From G965218495 sp965262785 (GTDB lineage: Bacteria; Bacteroidota; Rhodothermia; Rhodothermales; Bin80): a stretch of 64,000 nucleotides of DNA. Both the position numbers and the translations under genes were made by a program. The notes under the pieces are model-generated. The model was not told where the DNA came from and did not search any database. It saw only the letters and a list, made by a program, of their open reading frames with translations. Below, one piece after another: positions 7,971 through 16,819 of this stretch. The DNA is taken from assembly GCA_965262785.1 (NCBI GenBank), contig OZ253559.1:620001-684000 (forward strand), in the 5' to 3' direction. The first letter of the stretch is position 1; the number at the start of each line of letters is the position of its first letter.

Positions 7971-9692
7971 CTACAACCCTAACGAAATACTCAAGTGCGC
8001 GCGTACTTCTGCGGGCGCCTCAGTACTGGCCGCCGCGGTAACGTTAATCCGGCCCGCATCGGTCTCAAGCTGAAAGCCCACGCCGTAACCTGGGTAGAAT
8101 CCCCGAAGGGGCTCGCTTGTTCGCGACGCATCCACATAGCCAAGGTCGACAAAGGTAAGCACGTGAGACTCCTCGTCCAGCAGGTAGCGATACTCTACCA
8201 GGAGACGCGTGGCGAAAGGGACGCGGAATTCGTCTTCATCGTACCCGCGGAGCGAGTTGGCACCGCCAAAGCGGAAGAGATCGCTCTCGTCAAGTTCGCG
8301 GCTGCGCAGCAGCATGGTTTCCCCTCCCAAGACCAGCGTCTGGCGGCGGGCGGTCGGGATAAACAGCCTCGCACTCGCGCGAAGCCGCGCCTGCTGCAGG
8401 CGTGTGCTTTCCTCCGTTGTGTCTGTGCGCGCCACGCGCAAAGAACGGTCTTTGCGTCCGCTCTCCACACCAGTCTCAACCACGAAACCTCGACGCGGAT
8501 TGATGCGACTGTCTACTGTTTGTACGCGAATGCCGAGCCCAGCGAATAGTGCCGTAGCCACTGGAATACGCTGCCGACTCCCCACAATCCGCAGTCCCGC
8601 CAGCCCTGGCCTGGTCACTTCTCGTACAAGGGTGGAAAACACACTCATGCGGCCTTCGAACCGGTAGCCCAGTTCCAGCTCATAGGCGCGCTTGCCGTAC
8701 GTTGAGTCCTGCTGCAATCCCTCAAAACGGGCACTCAAGCTGACCGGCAAGCCAAACGCAAAGGGGTCGCGTGCACGGACATTGATTCTGCTGACTTGAC
8801 CGGGTGCCCGGTTAAGCGTGAGTGAGAGCGTGCGTCCGTAGCCAAACAGGTTGCGAAGCGCCAGATGCCCGCTCCCTACCAGGGCGCCACCGCCTTTGTC
8901 GTCGCGCTCGTACCCTAGCGCCAAATCAAATGCACCGGGCGGAGCCTCTGCTACCGGAATCTGGATCACTAGAGCGCTGTCGGCGCCAACCGCGAGGGCG
9001 GGCGTGCCTACGGCATTGAAAATCTCGGATTCTTCCAACCGCTCTTTGACCAACACTGGGTCAAAGTGCAGCACTGGCATATTGCCCTTCAGTCCCACCG
9101 CACGTCGCACAAAGCTGCGACGAGTCCGCTTAGCCCCGAGCAATGCAACGCCTTGTAGGACAGGTCTAATACCCTCGTTGACAAGGAAAGTCAGGCCGAT
9201 GCCTCGAGGATTTGATGCGGACACTTCCAATTCCCCTATCGAAACGCGCGCGAAATGATAGCCTTCCTCGGCGTAGGCACTCACGAGCGTTTGCGCGTCG
9301 CTCTCCACCGACAAAGCATCAAACGGGAGGCCCGGTTGAGACTTGAGCATGGCCAAAAGGGAAAGTGAGTCCAGCGCATGAGCCCCAACAAGACGTATTG
9401 TTTCTATGACCGCGGGCGCGCCGAGCGTGACGTACAGCGCAGCCCGAGTCGGATCCACGCGATATGAATCAATTCGCGCAAACAAAAAGCCCTGCCCGTG
9501 CAGATTGCTGAGCGCGTCTAGTGCGACAAAGCGAATGCTGTCGGCTGGCCATGGGCGCTTTGCCGTCCAGGATAGCGGCTGACCGCCTGCGATGAGTTCC
9601 CACTGAAGCGGCTGCGCGTCTATCGTACCCGGCAGCGCCAGCAAGACAGGCAACCAAGCCAATACAAATATCCGATATGAGTGATTCCTCAT
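7971..9692 (-). CDS. Omp85/TamA-like outer-membrane assembly protein
   Basis: Outer-membrane beta-barrel of the Omp85 superfamily. From ATG 9692 the product has about 573 residues: a signal peptide ending in ALPGTIDAQ, POTRA-like repeats in the first half (a FDALSVESDAQTLVSAYAEEGY element and a KERLEESEIFNAVGT element), then a C-terminal surface-antigen barrel with GANSLRGYDEDEFRVPF, the VRGY-like barrel-lid motif of the family, and DLGYVDAS near the end. Being shorter than BamA (about 800) with fewer POTRA units, it is better compared with TamA or ShlB-type proteins. The open frame extends upstream to 9851 but only ATG 9692 gives a signal peptide. Divergent from mutY. Confidence 0.85.
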   Translation of the reverse strand: MRNHSYRIFVLAWLPVLLALPGTIDAQPLQWELIAGGQPLSWTAKRPWPADSIRFVALDALSNLHGQGFLFARIDSYRVDPTRAALYVTLGAPAVIETIRLVGAHALDSLSLLAMLKSQPGLPFDALSVESDAQTLVSAYAEEGYHFARVSIGELEVSASNPRGIGLTFLVNEGIRPVLQGVALLGAKRTRRSFVRRAVGLKGNMPVLHFDPVLVKERLEESEIFNAVGTPALAVGADSALVIQIPVAEAPPGAFDLALGYERDDKGGGALVGSGHLALRNLFGYGRTLSLTLNRAPGQVSRINVRARDPFAFGLPVSLSARFEGLQQDSTYGKRAYELELGYRFEGRMSVFSTLVREVTRPGLAGLRIVGSRQRIPVATALFAGLGIRVQTVDSRINPRRGFVVETGVESGRKDRSLRVARTDTTEESTRLQQARLRASARLFIPTARRQTLVLGGETMLLRSRELDESDLFRFGGANSLRGYDEDEFRVPFATRLLVEYRYLLDEESHVLTFVDLGYVDASRTSEPLRGFYPGYGVGFQLETDAGRINVTAAASTEAPAEVRAHLSISLGL

Positions 9693-9761
9693 CGTATCCT
9701 GATTCCAATTCGGAAACGAGGCCTGCCATACTCCGTTCCAGCACCAAACTCCTGAGCCTGC

Positions 9762-10859
9762 GTGGATAATTCCGACGCGTGCCGCAGCACCTTCCGCAGA
9801 TCCCTCTTTGCCTGGTTCGACGCCAATCGGCGTGATCTGCCTTGGCGTCAATCGGCTGATCCGTACCGGATCTGGGTCTCTGAGGTGATGCTTCAGCAGA
9901 CGCGTGTGGATCAGGTCTTGCCATACTATACGCGCTTCCTCCTCGCATTCCCCACAGCAGAAGCGCTGGCTGGCGCGGACCTTGATTCAGTGCTCAGAAT
10001 CTGGGAAGGTCTGGGATACTATGCCCGGGCCAGGAATCTGCACCGGGCGGCGAAGCTTCTGATTGACCACCATGGCGGCACGTTGCCAGCCGACTATCGC
10101 AAGCTGCGGAGGTTGCCGGGCATTGGGCCCTATACGGCAGGTGCGATTGCATCTATCGCATTTGGGATGCCGTATCCGGCAGTGGATGGCAACGTTCGTC
10201 GCGTGCTATCGCGCTACTTCGCGCTTAGCTCCGCGACACCACCCGTGCTTGATCGCCTGGCATCACAGTTACTGGACTCCACCCGAAGTGGGGATTTCAA
10301 CCAGGCGCTGATGGAGCTTGGCGCCACGGTGTGCACGCCCTCCGGCCCGCAGTGCCCCGCATGCCCGCTGGCTGGCGGCTGTGCCGCCCTAGCAAGTGGC
10401 CAGCCGGAGCGCTATCCGACAAGAAAAGACAAGGGGCCGACCCCACATTTTGACATTGCTGTTGGTGTTGTGCAGGACGATGCAGGACGGCTGCTTATTC
10501 AGCGCCGTGCGGACAAGGGGCTCTTGGGCGGCCTTTGGGAGCTGCCCGGCGGAAAGCGTTCTATAGGAGAGTCCTTGCAACAGGCTTGCCAGCGCGAGTT
10601 GCTTGAAGAGCTAGGAATCAGTGTGGCAGTTGGAGACCTTTTGAATTCGGTTAAGCACGCCTATTCGCACTTTCGGATTACGCTTTACGCATTCAGGTGC
10701 ACGATCACCGCCGGAACACCCGTTTCTACCGAGGGACTACCCGTGCGTTGGGTTCCTCTGAGCAAACTTGGCCGATTCGCTTTTCCACGCGCCAACAGGC
10801 ACATACTTGACGCGCTGGTCCGGGCCGAAGTGCCAGCGGCTGGCGGTACCGGGCCATAG
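9762..10859 (+). CDS. mutY: A/G-specific adenine DNA glycosylase
   Basis: Base-excision repair enzyme that removes adenine mispaired with 8-oxoguanine. The 365-residue product carries the full set of MutY features: catalytic Glu41 in SEVMLQQTRVDQV, helix-hairpin-helix LPGIGPYTAGAIAS (118-131), catalytic Asp142 in AVDGNVRRV, the 4Fe-4S loop with Cys191, 198, 201 and 207 (C-x6-C-x2-C-x5-C), and a C-terminal NUDIX-like domain (GGLWELPGGKRSIGE) that recognises 8-oxoG. The start is GTG 9762; no suitable ATG lies before the conserved WFDANRRDLPWR. Divergent from the Omp85-like gene with a 70-bp gap. Confidence 0.95.
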   Translation: MDNSDACRSTFRRSLFAWFDANRRDLPWRQSADPYRIWVSEVMLQQTRVDQVLPYYTRFLLAFPTAEALAGADLDSVLRIWEGLGYYARARNLHRAAKLLIDHHGGTLPADYRKLRRLPGIGPYTAGAIASIAFGMPYPAVDGNVRRVLSRYFALSSATPPVLDRLASQLLDSTRSGDFNQALMELGATVCTPSGPQCPACPLAGGCAALASGQPERYPTRKDKGPTPHFDIAVGVVQDDAGRLLIQRRADKGLLGGLWELPGGKRSIGESLQQACQRELLEELGISVAVGDLLNSVKHAYSHFRITLYAFRCTITAGTPVSTEGLPVRWVPLSKLGRFAFPRANRHILDALVRAEVPAAGGTGP

Positions 10860-10923
10860 CGCAACAAAGTTGGTGTGAGGCTATACAAACTGGTACAAGT
10901 CACGCAGTGCGCAACTCGACGCT

Positions 10924-11385
10924 ATGGGCAACGAATTAATTTGGTACATCCTGATTGGCATTATCTATCTGATATTCGGGTTGCGGAGGAAGCGTCCGAA
11001 GCAGTCTGGTACACGCCCGGGTGCCGTTCGATTCGAGGAAGCGCTCCGCGAGCTGACCACAGCGGCGTCAGACGGCGCCCCCCACGCGAAAACGCCGGCA
11101 GTCCACCCAGCCCCACCACCGGCGCAGGTCATGGTGACAAAATCGCAGCCTTGGAGCGACGAGTCTGTCGCTCGCAGTCCAGCTTTCTATGACGACCGTT
11201 TTGCGGTTGCTCCGACCTCGCTTGCGGATCAGGAAGCAGTGCCGCTGACGGACGAGCGCATTTCCACGGTGCACTCCCGTGAGCACCAGGCTGCCGCCAT
11301 TGCCAAGCAGCTGCAGGACCCCCAGACCGCGCGCACAGCCGTGGTCCTCAGTGAGGTTTTGGGGAAGCCCCGTGCTTTGCGGTAG
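10924..11385 (+). CDS. Small membrane-anchored conserved protein
   Basis: I do not recognise a function. The 153-residue product begins with one transmembrane helix (ELIWYILIGIIYLIFGL) followed by positive residues RRKRPK, so the rest should be cytoplasmic; a low-complexity linker rich in Ala and Pro follows, and the C-terminus reads TARTAVVLSEVLGKPRALR. A C-terminal LSE-LGKP motif with one N-terminal helix recurs, from memory, in small proteins of Bacteroidota. It starts at ATG 10924, 64 bp after mutY, and may be co-transcribed with it. The next 320 bp hold the decayed end of an IS3 element. Confidence 0.65.
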   Translation: MGNELIWYILIGIIYLIFGLRRKRPKQSGTRPGAVRFEEALRELTTAASDGAPHAKTPAVHPAPPPAQVMVTKSQPWSDESVARSPAFYDDRFAVAPTSLADQEAVPLTDERISTVHSREHQAAAIAKQLQDPQTARTAVVLSEVLGKPRALR

Positions 11386-11569
11386 CAAATTGTCTTATTA
11401 CGAATCTTGTCGACTTGATTTCAGGGATAGCAGTATGTGCCAACGGTTTTGTGACAGTTATTGAAATTGTAATTAGGGAGCAATTGGGGCTTTGCAGGTC
11501 TACATTGGACCCCTGTGGTTGTATGCTTCGAGCGTCTATTCCGGATTGACTCGTTTGCTGCCGGTAGGC

Positions 11570-12541
11570 GGCTGGGTCCGATGGTTTGTTGATCCAGACA
11601 TTCTTTGGCGGCATGCCCACCTTCGGCACCCCTCGTGCGAAGCGCTCCGGATGCCGTGCATAGGCTTCCTACAGACCTGTTGCCGGGCGGCCCGGACGGC
11701 TTTCTCCTAGCCAGCGTGCACCTTTGCGGACACTATGAGCGCGAGTCCTGCGTGGTAGGGGCTGTGGTTGTACCAGTGTAAGAAGCGCCCTGTCCAGGCT
11801 TTGGCGTCTTCCAGCGAGCCAAAGCGGCCCGGATACGTCGGCCGATACTTCATCGTCTTGAATTGCGCTTCCGAATAGGGGTTGTCATTGGAGTTGTAGG
11901 GCCGCGAGAGCGATTTCTCGGCGCCAAGTTCCGCCAGCAGCTGGGCGACTGTCTTTGACGTCATGGCACTGCCCCGGTCGCTGTGGATGATAAGCTGATG
12001 GTGCGCGATGCCCTGACGGCGGCAGCTCGTCTGAATCAGGGCCCGGGCCAGTGCGGAAGACTCCCCTGGAGCAATGGTCCAGCCTACCACGTATCGGCTG
12101 TAGACATCCATGATCACGTAGAGCGAGTAGTGCGTCCACTTGTACGGCCCGCGAAGCTTGGTAATGTCCCAGCTCCATAGCTGGTTGGGTCCCGATGCCA
12201 AGCGTTCCGGCTTACTATACGGCGGATGCTTGCGCTGACTGCGCCGCTCGCGGACCTGGTCACACTCGGAAAGTATGCGGTACATGGTCCGCCAGTGGCA
12301 CACATAGCGGCCTTCGTCCAGAAGCGTGGCGTAAATCTGACGGGGAGGCCTATCGTAGAACCGTTCGCTGTTGAGCACGGCGCGGATCTGCGCGCGCTCC
12401 GCTTCGCCGATGTAGCGTCCCCTGGATCGCTTCTTGCGCTGATGTGGCTGCACCATCGTACAGAAGTACCACATGCGGGACACTCCCATCAACCGGCAAG
12501 CTTGCGCCTTCGACAGGCCGCATGGTTAGCTCCTTCACCAT
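11570..12541 (-). pseudogene. IS3-family transposase orfB (integrase core), degenerate
   Basis: DDE integrase of the IS3 family, read from ATG 12541. The first residues MVKELT are in one frame, then the sequence shifts into the frame that carries RLMGVSRMWYF and the rve core: first Asp in SWDITKLRGPYKW, second Asp in IHSDRGSAMTS, Glu in NDNPYSEAQFKTMKYR. At 11707-11709 a TAG stop follows KVHAG; the same frame continues as EKAVRAARQQV, then a further shift leads to EAYARHPERFARG and the family C-terminal WINKP near 11575. Three disruptions mean the protein is no longer made whole. Confidence 0.82.
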
Positions 12542-12543
12542 AG

Positions 12544-12942
12544 CTACTCTCCCTGCGCGGTCTCGTCTGCCCCAAATAGCACGCAGAGTTTTTTTTGAAC
12601 CTCAATGACCGTCTCCGCCTTCGTCAGCTTGTGCTTCAGCCGCGCGATCTCCTGCCGCTGCCGCCGGATCGTCTCCGCTTGCGACGAAGCAGGCTTGCTG
12701 CCACGACTCGGCGCGCTGGCCAAAGCCTGCTGCTGCCCACGCCATCTCGACAACGTTGAGCTGTAGAGACCCTCGCGGCGCAGCAGCGCACCGATCTGCC
12801 CTGGCGCCGTACAAGCCTCGGCTTCCGCTACAATCCGCCGCTTGTACGCGGCCGAGAATTGCATACGCTTCGCGCGAGGCTCGACCTCAGTAGGAGGAAC
12901 GCCAGAGAGGCTGGTCTGGAACGTATTGGTAGGGTTATCCAT
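12544..12942 (-). CDS. IS3-family transposase orfA (HTH protein)
   Basis: Transposase subunit A, 132 residues, that recognises the IS ends. It shows the IS3 orfA layout: a helix-turn-helix of the HTH_Tnp_1 type (FSAAYKRRIVAEAEACTAPG then IGALLRREGLYSSTLSRWR), followed by a leucine-zipper-like coiled coil (ETIRRQRQEIARLKHKL) and the family tail VIEVQKKL. Its stop is followed after two bases by the orfB start ATG 12541. Intact by itself but next to a dead orfB. Confidence 0.8.
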   Translation of the reverse strand: MDNPTNTFQTSLSGVPPTEVEPRAKRMQFSAAYKRRIVAEAEACTAPGQIGALLRREGLYSSTLSRWRGQQQALASAPSRGSKPASSQAETIRRQRQEIARLKHKLTKAETVIEVQKKLCVLFGADETAQGE

Positions 12943-13232
12943 TGGGCTTACGGTTGATCAGTAAAGCTGAATCGCCCAAATCGGATGCCAACGGCGGATC
13001 CGAGACTGCTCCCTAATTTCTGAAGCAAAAGTGTAACGTACATTGTAGGCACACAGGGGAGGCTCGACCTCAATAGAATGACCGCCAGGGAGGCTGTCCT
13101 GGAACGTATTGGTAGGGTTATCCATTGGGCTAACGGTTGATCAGGAAGGCTGAATCGCCCAAATCGGATGCCAATGGCGGATCCGAAATTGCTCACTATT
13201 TCTGAATCTAGGGTGTAACGAATACTAAAGGC
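12876..13232. repeat. 183-bp tandem direct duplication at the IS3 orfA end
   Basis: Two consecutive units, 12876-13058 and 13059 to about 13232, each starting GAGGCTCGACCTCA. They share long identical blocks such as GGAACGTATTGGTAGGGTTA and GCTGAATCGCCCAAATCGGA and end with related GTGTAACG stretches. Each covers the first about 22 codons of orfA, the leader and the IS terminus. Unit 2 has a mutated terminus (TGCTCACTATTTCTG instead of TGCTCCCTAATTTCTG). A partial second IS3 copy or a local duplication would both explain this. Confidence 0.85.
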
Positions 13233-13253
13233 AGACTGGGCTTTCCCTGTAGG

Positions 13254-13700
13254 CTATAGCCCGATTATCTCGTAGCCCACCACGAGTGGCGCTCCCGTAT
13301 CTGGGTCTTCGAATTGGCCGTAAGCCCGGCCTGATCTGATGGCCATGAGTATCACACCGATTGGAAGGTCCACTTCTCCAACAGCGAAGCCTTCGCCGTC
13401 GATAATGAGCCCTTTCGCAAGTGGGGCATCCTTGGCGTAGAATAGTTGCACCCAAACACGACTCTCATCATCCACGACAAAGGTTCGATATGCAGGCCAG
13501 GTTGTAGCCAAATTTGCGCCTAACATCATTTGGCGAGCTGTTAAATCTCGACCTTCCATCACGTCTTCAATGTCCTCCTCTGTTACGGGTACGGGATCAT
13601 GCGGCATCTGCATGGAGCCATGCGGCTTGGCATCAATCCCCGTCCTTTCGATTTGGATACCGTCATTCCAGCCAGAATAAAGAATGCCATTCGGCCCTAG
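13254..13700 (-). pseudogene. Six-bladed beta-propeller lipoprotein, C-terminal half (split gene)
   Basis: 3' part of a beta-propeller gene whose 5' part lies at 27073-27769 on the same strand, 13.4 kb away. The half starts inside CTAG (13697-13700) with GPNGILYSGWNDGIQIE and continues with TWPAYRTFVVDDESRVWVQ and VDLPIGVILMAIRSGRAYG, typical closing blades of these extracellular lipoproteins. The open frame extends upstream to 13796, but that extension (including THFNSDSWKS) is transposon sequence read backwards. Joining the halves across a single CTAG gives the in-frame sequence ESMVRLGPNGILYSGW and a protein of about 379 residues, a normal family length. Function is unknown; the family is probably periplasmic or surface-exposed. 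Confidence 0.88.
13697..13700. repeat. Target-site duplication CTAG, left copy (layer 1)
   Basis: CTAG precedes the left inverted repeat of the 2,125-bp element; the matching copy lies at 15826-15829 after its right repeat, and the far flank of the whole nest again reads CTAG at 27073-27076 because the next element duplicated it. Confidence 0.8.
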
Positions 13701-15825
13701 CCTCGATTTCCAAGAGTCAGAATTAAAGTGAGTCCTCGCCCGTCGATACAAGCCCTTTGTGCGCCCTGACAAGAGCTTTTTGATTCTCTGGCTCAATATC
13801 TATTGATCAGATGGCATACGTATAAGCATTGTTAGATAGTATATACCACTCTATCATATTAATGATGGCATCAAGGACCTGCGTGTATTCGAGCGCTGTC
13901 AGGACGGTATTTGGTGAGTAATATGATATCTGTGAAGGCATAGGGGTCCTTTTTGGCTACTAATGGCCGCAGTGACTTGCATCTGTGTTGTTACTGTAGT
14001 ACATTGGTGTATACTACTTACCTGCACTGTTTCGTATGTCCTCCCTTGCCCATCTTTTCCTGCAACCCTCCAACCCCAACCACCGCCGGTATGAGGCCCT
14101 GCGTGCCATGCACGTAGAAGGGCTTACCGCAGAAGAGGCGGCGCGACGCTTCGATTATCACAAAGGCAGCGTCCGGAACCTTGCGGCCCAGTTCCGCAAG
14201 AAGCCCGCGATCGACTTCTTCCGCATCAGCAAGCCCGGCCGCAAGCCGCAGCCTGCAGCGCCCCTGCATATCCGGCGCACTGAGCGCATTCTCGCACTGC
14301 GCAAGCAGGAGAACCTCTCCGCCAGTGAGATTCAGCAGCGGCTGGCTCAAGAGAACATCCCGGCCGGCATCTCCACCATTGCCCGCACCATCAAGCAAGC
14401 TGGGCTGCCCCGGCTCTGGCGCCGTACGCGAGAGATGCGCGAAGAGCACCATGCTCGGCGGGCACCCGCGGCCGATGTCCGCAGGCTGGACCTGACCCCC
14501 CGCCACTTCCGTACCCGCTTCGGAGGCCTGTTTCTGTTCGCCTTTGACCTGGCACGCCTGCCGATAGACCCCCTGCTGGAAGCCGGCGACATGCCCGGCA
14601 GTCAGCGGCTGCCCGCCGGCTGCGCCTTCCGGGCCCTACTGGCCTTGAAGCTCTGGGGCATAGGCCGGCCCCATCACGTGATGCCGGACATCCTGGATGA
14701 GGGACCCGCCCTGTTTGCCGGGCTCAATGTCATGCCTAAACGGTCCACGCTCTCTGAATACAGCTGCCGGGTGGATCCCCGGCGGCTGCCACCTTTGATG
14801 GACCAGTGGCATCACGGCATCATGGCATTGGACGCACGACTGGGCCGTGGCACCTCTTTCGACCTGGACTTCCACACCATTCCCTATCACGGCGACCGGG
14901 CCCTGGTCGAGAAGCACTACGTCTCCAAGCGCAGCCGGCGCCAGCGGGGCATCCTGGCCTTCGTGGCCCGCGATGCCGCCGGCCGCACCTTCGCCTATGC
15001 CCACGCCCAGGTCTGCAAGGAAGGGCAGAATGACGAGATCCTGCGCTTTGTCGATGGCTGGCAGAAGCGGACGGGCCGGCGGCCGGCCGAGCTGGTCTTC
15101 GACAGTCGCCTGACCACCTACGCCAATCTGGCCAAGCTCCATCAGTGGGACATCCGCTTCCTTACCCTGCGCAGGCGGACGGCAAAGCTGCTGGAGACCC
15201 TGATGGCCCTGCCCGCGGAGTCCTGGCGCACCATTCGGCTCTCCAACGTAGGGCGGGCCTATCGCACACCGCGCGTGTTTGAAGAAATGATTCAGCTGAA
15301 GGGCTACCCCGAAAAGCTCCGGCAAATCGCCATCACGCACCTGGGACATGAAAAGCCGACGCTACTGATAACCAATGACATGAAAACCTCGGCGGCGAAG
15401 CTCATAGACCGCTATGCCCGACGCATGATCATTGAAAACAACCTTGCCGATGCCATCGACTTCTTCCATATGGACGCGCTCTCCGCGGCGGTGCCCATGA
15501 AGATCGACGTAGACCTGCAGCTGACCCTCATGGCCAGCGCGCTCTATCGCATGCTGGCCCATCGCGTAGGAGGACTCTATGCTAAGAGCAAGGCACGCAC
15601 GCTCTTCCGCGAATTCGTCGCCGCCTCCGCCACCGTCACGCTGAGCGAAGAGCAGGTCACCGTACGGCTGGGAAGGCGCGCCCATAACGGAGCACTGCTC
15701 AAAGCCGGCTACCTGGACATGACCGAGCCCATCCCGTGGCTCCAGAATCGACGGCTGCGCATCGACTTCGTCTGACGGGTAGCAATCGCGTCGTTAATGC
15801 GAATTATTGCTCTTGGAAATCCAGG
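13701..15825 (+). mobile_element. 2,125-bp DDE insertion sequence with CTAG target (nest layer 1)
   Basis: Bounded by imperfect inverted repeats: CCTCGATTTCCAAGAG from 13701, and CCTGGATTTCCAAGAG read inward on the minus strand from 15825 (one mismatch in 16). It is flanked by CTAG on both sides. It carries one transposase gene (14036-15775). The 335-bp left leader before the gene is markedly AT-rich compared with its surroundings and holds no recognisable ORF. It was the first insertion into the beta-propeller gene. I cannot name the IS family with certainty. Confidence 0.85.
14036..15775 (+). CDS. DDE transposase, family not assigned
   Basis: 579-residue transposase. N-terminal helix-turn-helix region (GLTAEEAARRFDYHKGSVRN, and a second LSASEIQQRLAQENIPAG with ISTIARTIKQAGL), then a long catalytic domain. 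Candidate acidic residues are Asp in FDLDFHTIPYHGD, Asp in ELVFDSRLTTYANL and Glu in RRMIIENNLADAIDFFHMD, a spacing that fits an RNase H-like transposase with a large insertion. The order of blocks resembles IS4/IS1634-type enzymes but I do not claim that. It starts at ATG 14036 and seems intact. Probably active enough to have inserted recently, since both ends and the target duplication are preserved. Confidence 0.8.
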   Translation: MSSLAHLFLQPSNPNHRRYEALRAMHVEGLTAEEAARRFDYHKGSVRNLAAQFRKKPAIDFFRISKPGRKPQPAAPLHIRRTERILALRKQENLSASEIQQRLAQENIPAGISTIARTIKQAGLPRLWRRTREMREEHHARRAPAADVRRLDLTPRHFRTRFGGLFLFAFDLARLPIDPLLEAGDMPGSQRLPAGCAFRALLALKLWGIGRPHHVMPDILDEGPALFAGLNVMPKRSTLSEYSCRVDPRRLPPLMDQWHHGIMALDARLGRGTSFDLDFHTIPYHGDRALVEKHYVSKRSRRQRGILAFVARDAAGRTFAYAHAQVCKEGQNDEILRFVDGWQKRTGRRPAELVFDSRLTTYANLAKLHQWDIRFLTLRRRTAKLLETLMALPAESWRTIRLSNVGRAYRTPRVFEEMIQLKGYPEKLRQIAITHLGHEKPTLLITNDMKTSAAKLIDRYARRMIIENNLADAIDFFHMDALSAAVPMKIDVDLQLTLMASALYRMLAHRVGGLYAKSKARTLFREFVAASATVTLSEEQVTVRLGRRAHNGALLKAGYLDMTEPIPWLQNRRLRIDFV

Positions 15826-15831
15826 CTAGCC
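15824..15831. repeat. Target-site duplication GGCTAGCC, left copy (layer 2)
   Basis: GGCTAGCC precedes CTGCC, the first five bases of the DruA-Tn5 element; the identical octamer follows the element's right end at 27071-27078. The octamer is a palindrome composed of the last two bases of layer 1 (GG), its CTAG duplication and CC of the propeller gene. Confidence 0.85.
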
Positions 15832-15843
15832 CTGCCTGCATAT

Positions 15844-15910
15844 TCTGATTGAAAGTGCCACCCCAGTCTGATTGAAGGTGCCACCCTAATCTGATTGAAA
15901 GTGCCACCCC
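15844..15910 (+). repeat. Three 21-bp terminal repeats of IS21
   Basis: Three direct copies of TCTGATTGAAAGTGCCACCCC-like sequence at 15844-15864, 15867-15887 and 15890-15910, period 23 bp, with single-base changes in copy 2. These are the multiple IstA binding sites found at IS21 ends. Confidence 0.9.
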
Positions 15911-16027
15911 TGGCGGCCGGATTTTGCCGGGGTGTGTTCTATCGAATCAGGGCGTCTTGTGGGGCGCTGGAGCTTTGCCAAGCCTGAGGGCTTTCGTTGT
16001 GCTTTTCCACCAAACGAGCGCACAACG

Positions 16028-16789
16028 ATGCCCCAAGCACGAACCTCCATGCGACAAATCCGAGACGTACTTCGCTACTATCACCGGGAAGGCTACAGCA
16101 AGCGCCTGATCGGAGACTCGTTGCATCTTGCCCGAGCCACGGTGCGCAAACACCTCTGCCGTGCAGAGGTGTTGGGACTGCGTTGGCCGCTGCCGGACGG
16201 GCTCACCGACGATGTGTTGGAAGCGATGTTCTTTCCGGAGTCCCGGTCCGCGGCCAAGGCCCGGTACCAGCCGGACTGGGAGGCGGTTAACAAGCAAATG
16301 TCCAGGAAGCATGTCACTTTACGAATGGTGTGGGAGTCGTACCATGCCGCCTTCCCGGACGGCTACAGCTACAGCCACTTCTGCGCACTCTACAAGACGT
16401 GGAGCGCGTCTCAGGAGGTGGTCATGCGCCTGGAGCACAAGGCGGGCGACAAGCTGTTTGTGGACTTTGCCGGCACCACCGTAAACCTCATTCATCCGGT
16501 CACGGGCAAGGCTACCAAGGCCCAGATCTTCGTAGCCACGCTGGGCTGCTCCAACTTCACGTATGCGGAAGCCGTCCCGGATCAATCGCTGTGCAGCTGG
16601 ATCACGGCGCACGCGCGCGCCTTATCGTACTTCGGCGCTGTGCCGAAGGCGATCGTCTGTGACAATTTGAAGGCTGCCGTCAAGAAGGCGCACCGCTACG
16701 ATCCAGAGCTCAATCCAACCTACCAGGACTTCGCTACCTACTACGACACCAGCATTTTGCCCGCCCGCGTTCGAAAACCTCGGGACAAG
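16028..16789 (+). pseudogene. istA: IstA transposase of IS21, N-terminal part (split gene)
   Basis: First 254 codons of IstA from ATG 16028. N-terminal HTH (MRQIRDVLRYYHREGYSKRL with SLHLARATVRKHL), then the integrase core with Asp in KLFVDFAGTTVNL and Asp in AIVCDNLKAAV. The frame breaks after PARVRKPRDK at AAG 16787-16789, where a recombinase element entered; the nonsense tail SLESGCDL is element sequence. The remainder, including the catalytic Glu in APAEQAV, resumes at 22766. Joined, the protein has about 521 residues, the usual IstA length, and the frame is exact. Separation of Asp and Glu residues must inactivate it. Confidence 0.92.
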
Positions 16790-16819
16790 TCTTTGGAGTC
16801 TGGATGCGATCTGTAGGAT

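Larger units (their letters stand above)
11471..13018 (-). mobile_element. Decayed IS3-family insertion sequence
   Basis: A two-ORF IS3-type element on the minus strand. The ends are marked by a perfect 12-bp inverted repeat: AATTAGGGAGCA at 11471-11482 and TGCTCCCTAATT at 13007-13018; outermost bases may lie a few nt further out. orfA looks intact but orfB carries a frame disruption, an internal stop and a further frameshift, so the element is almost certainly dead. No convincing target duplication was found. A second, partial copy of its orfA end lies next to it (13059 to about 13232). Confidence 0.75.

Noticed and set aside
13701..13796. N-terminal 32 codons of the 180-codon frame at 13254-13796
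   Set aside because: They are the inverted repeat and leader of the inserted element read on the other strand, not propeller sequence.
14636..15349. 237-codon minus-strand open frame
   Set aside because: Antisense to the 579-aa transposase, Gly/Gln-rich with no domain; shadow frame.
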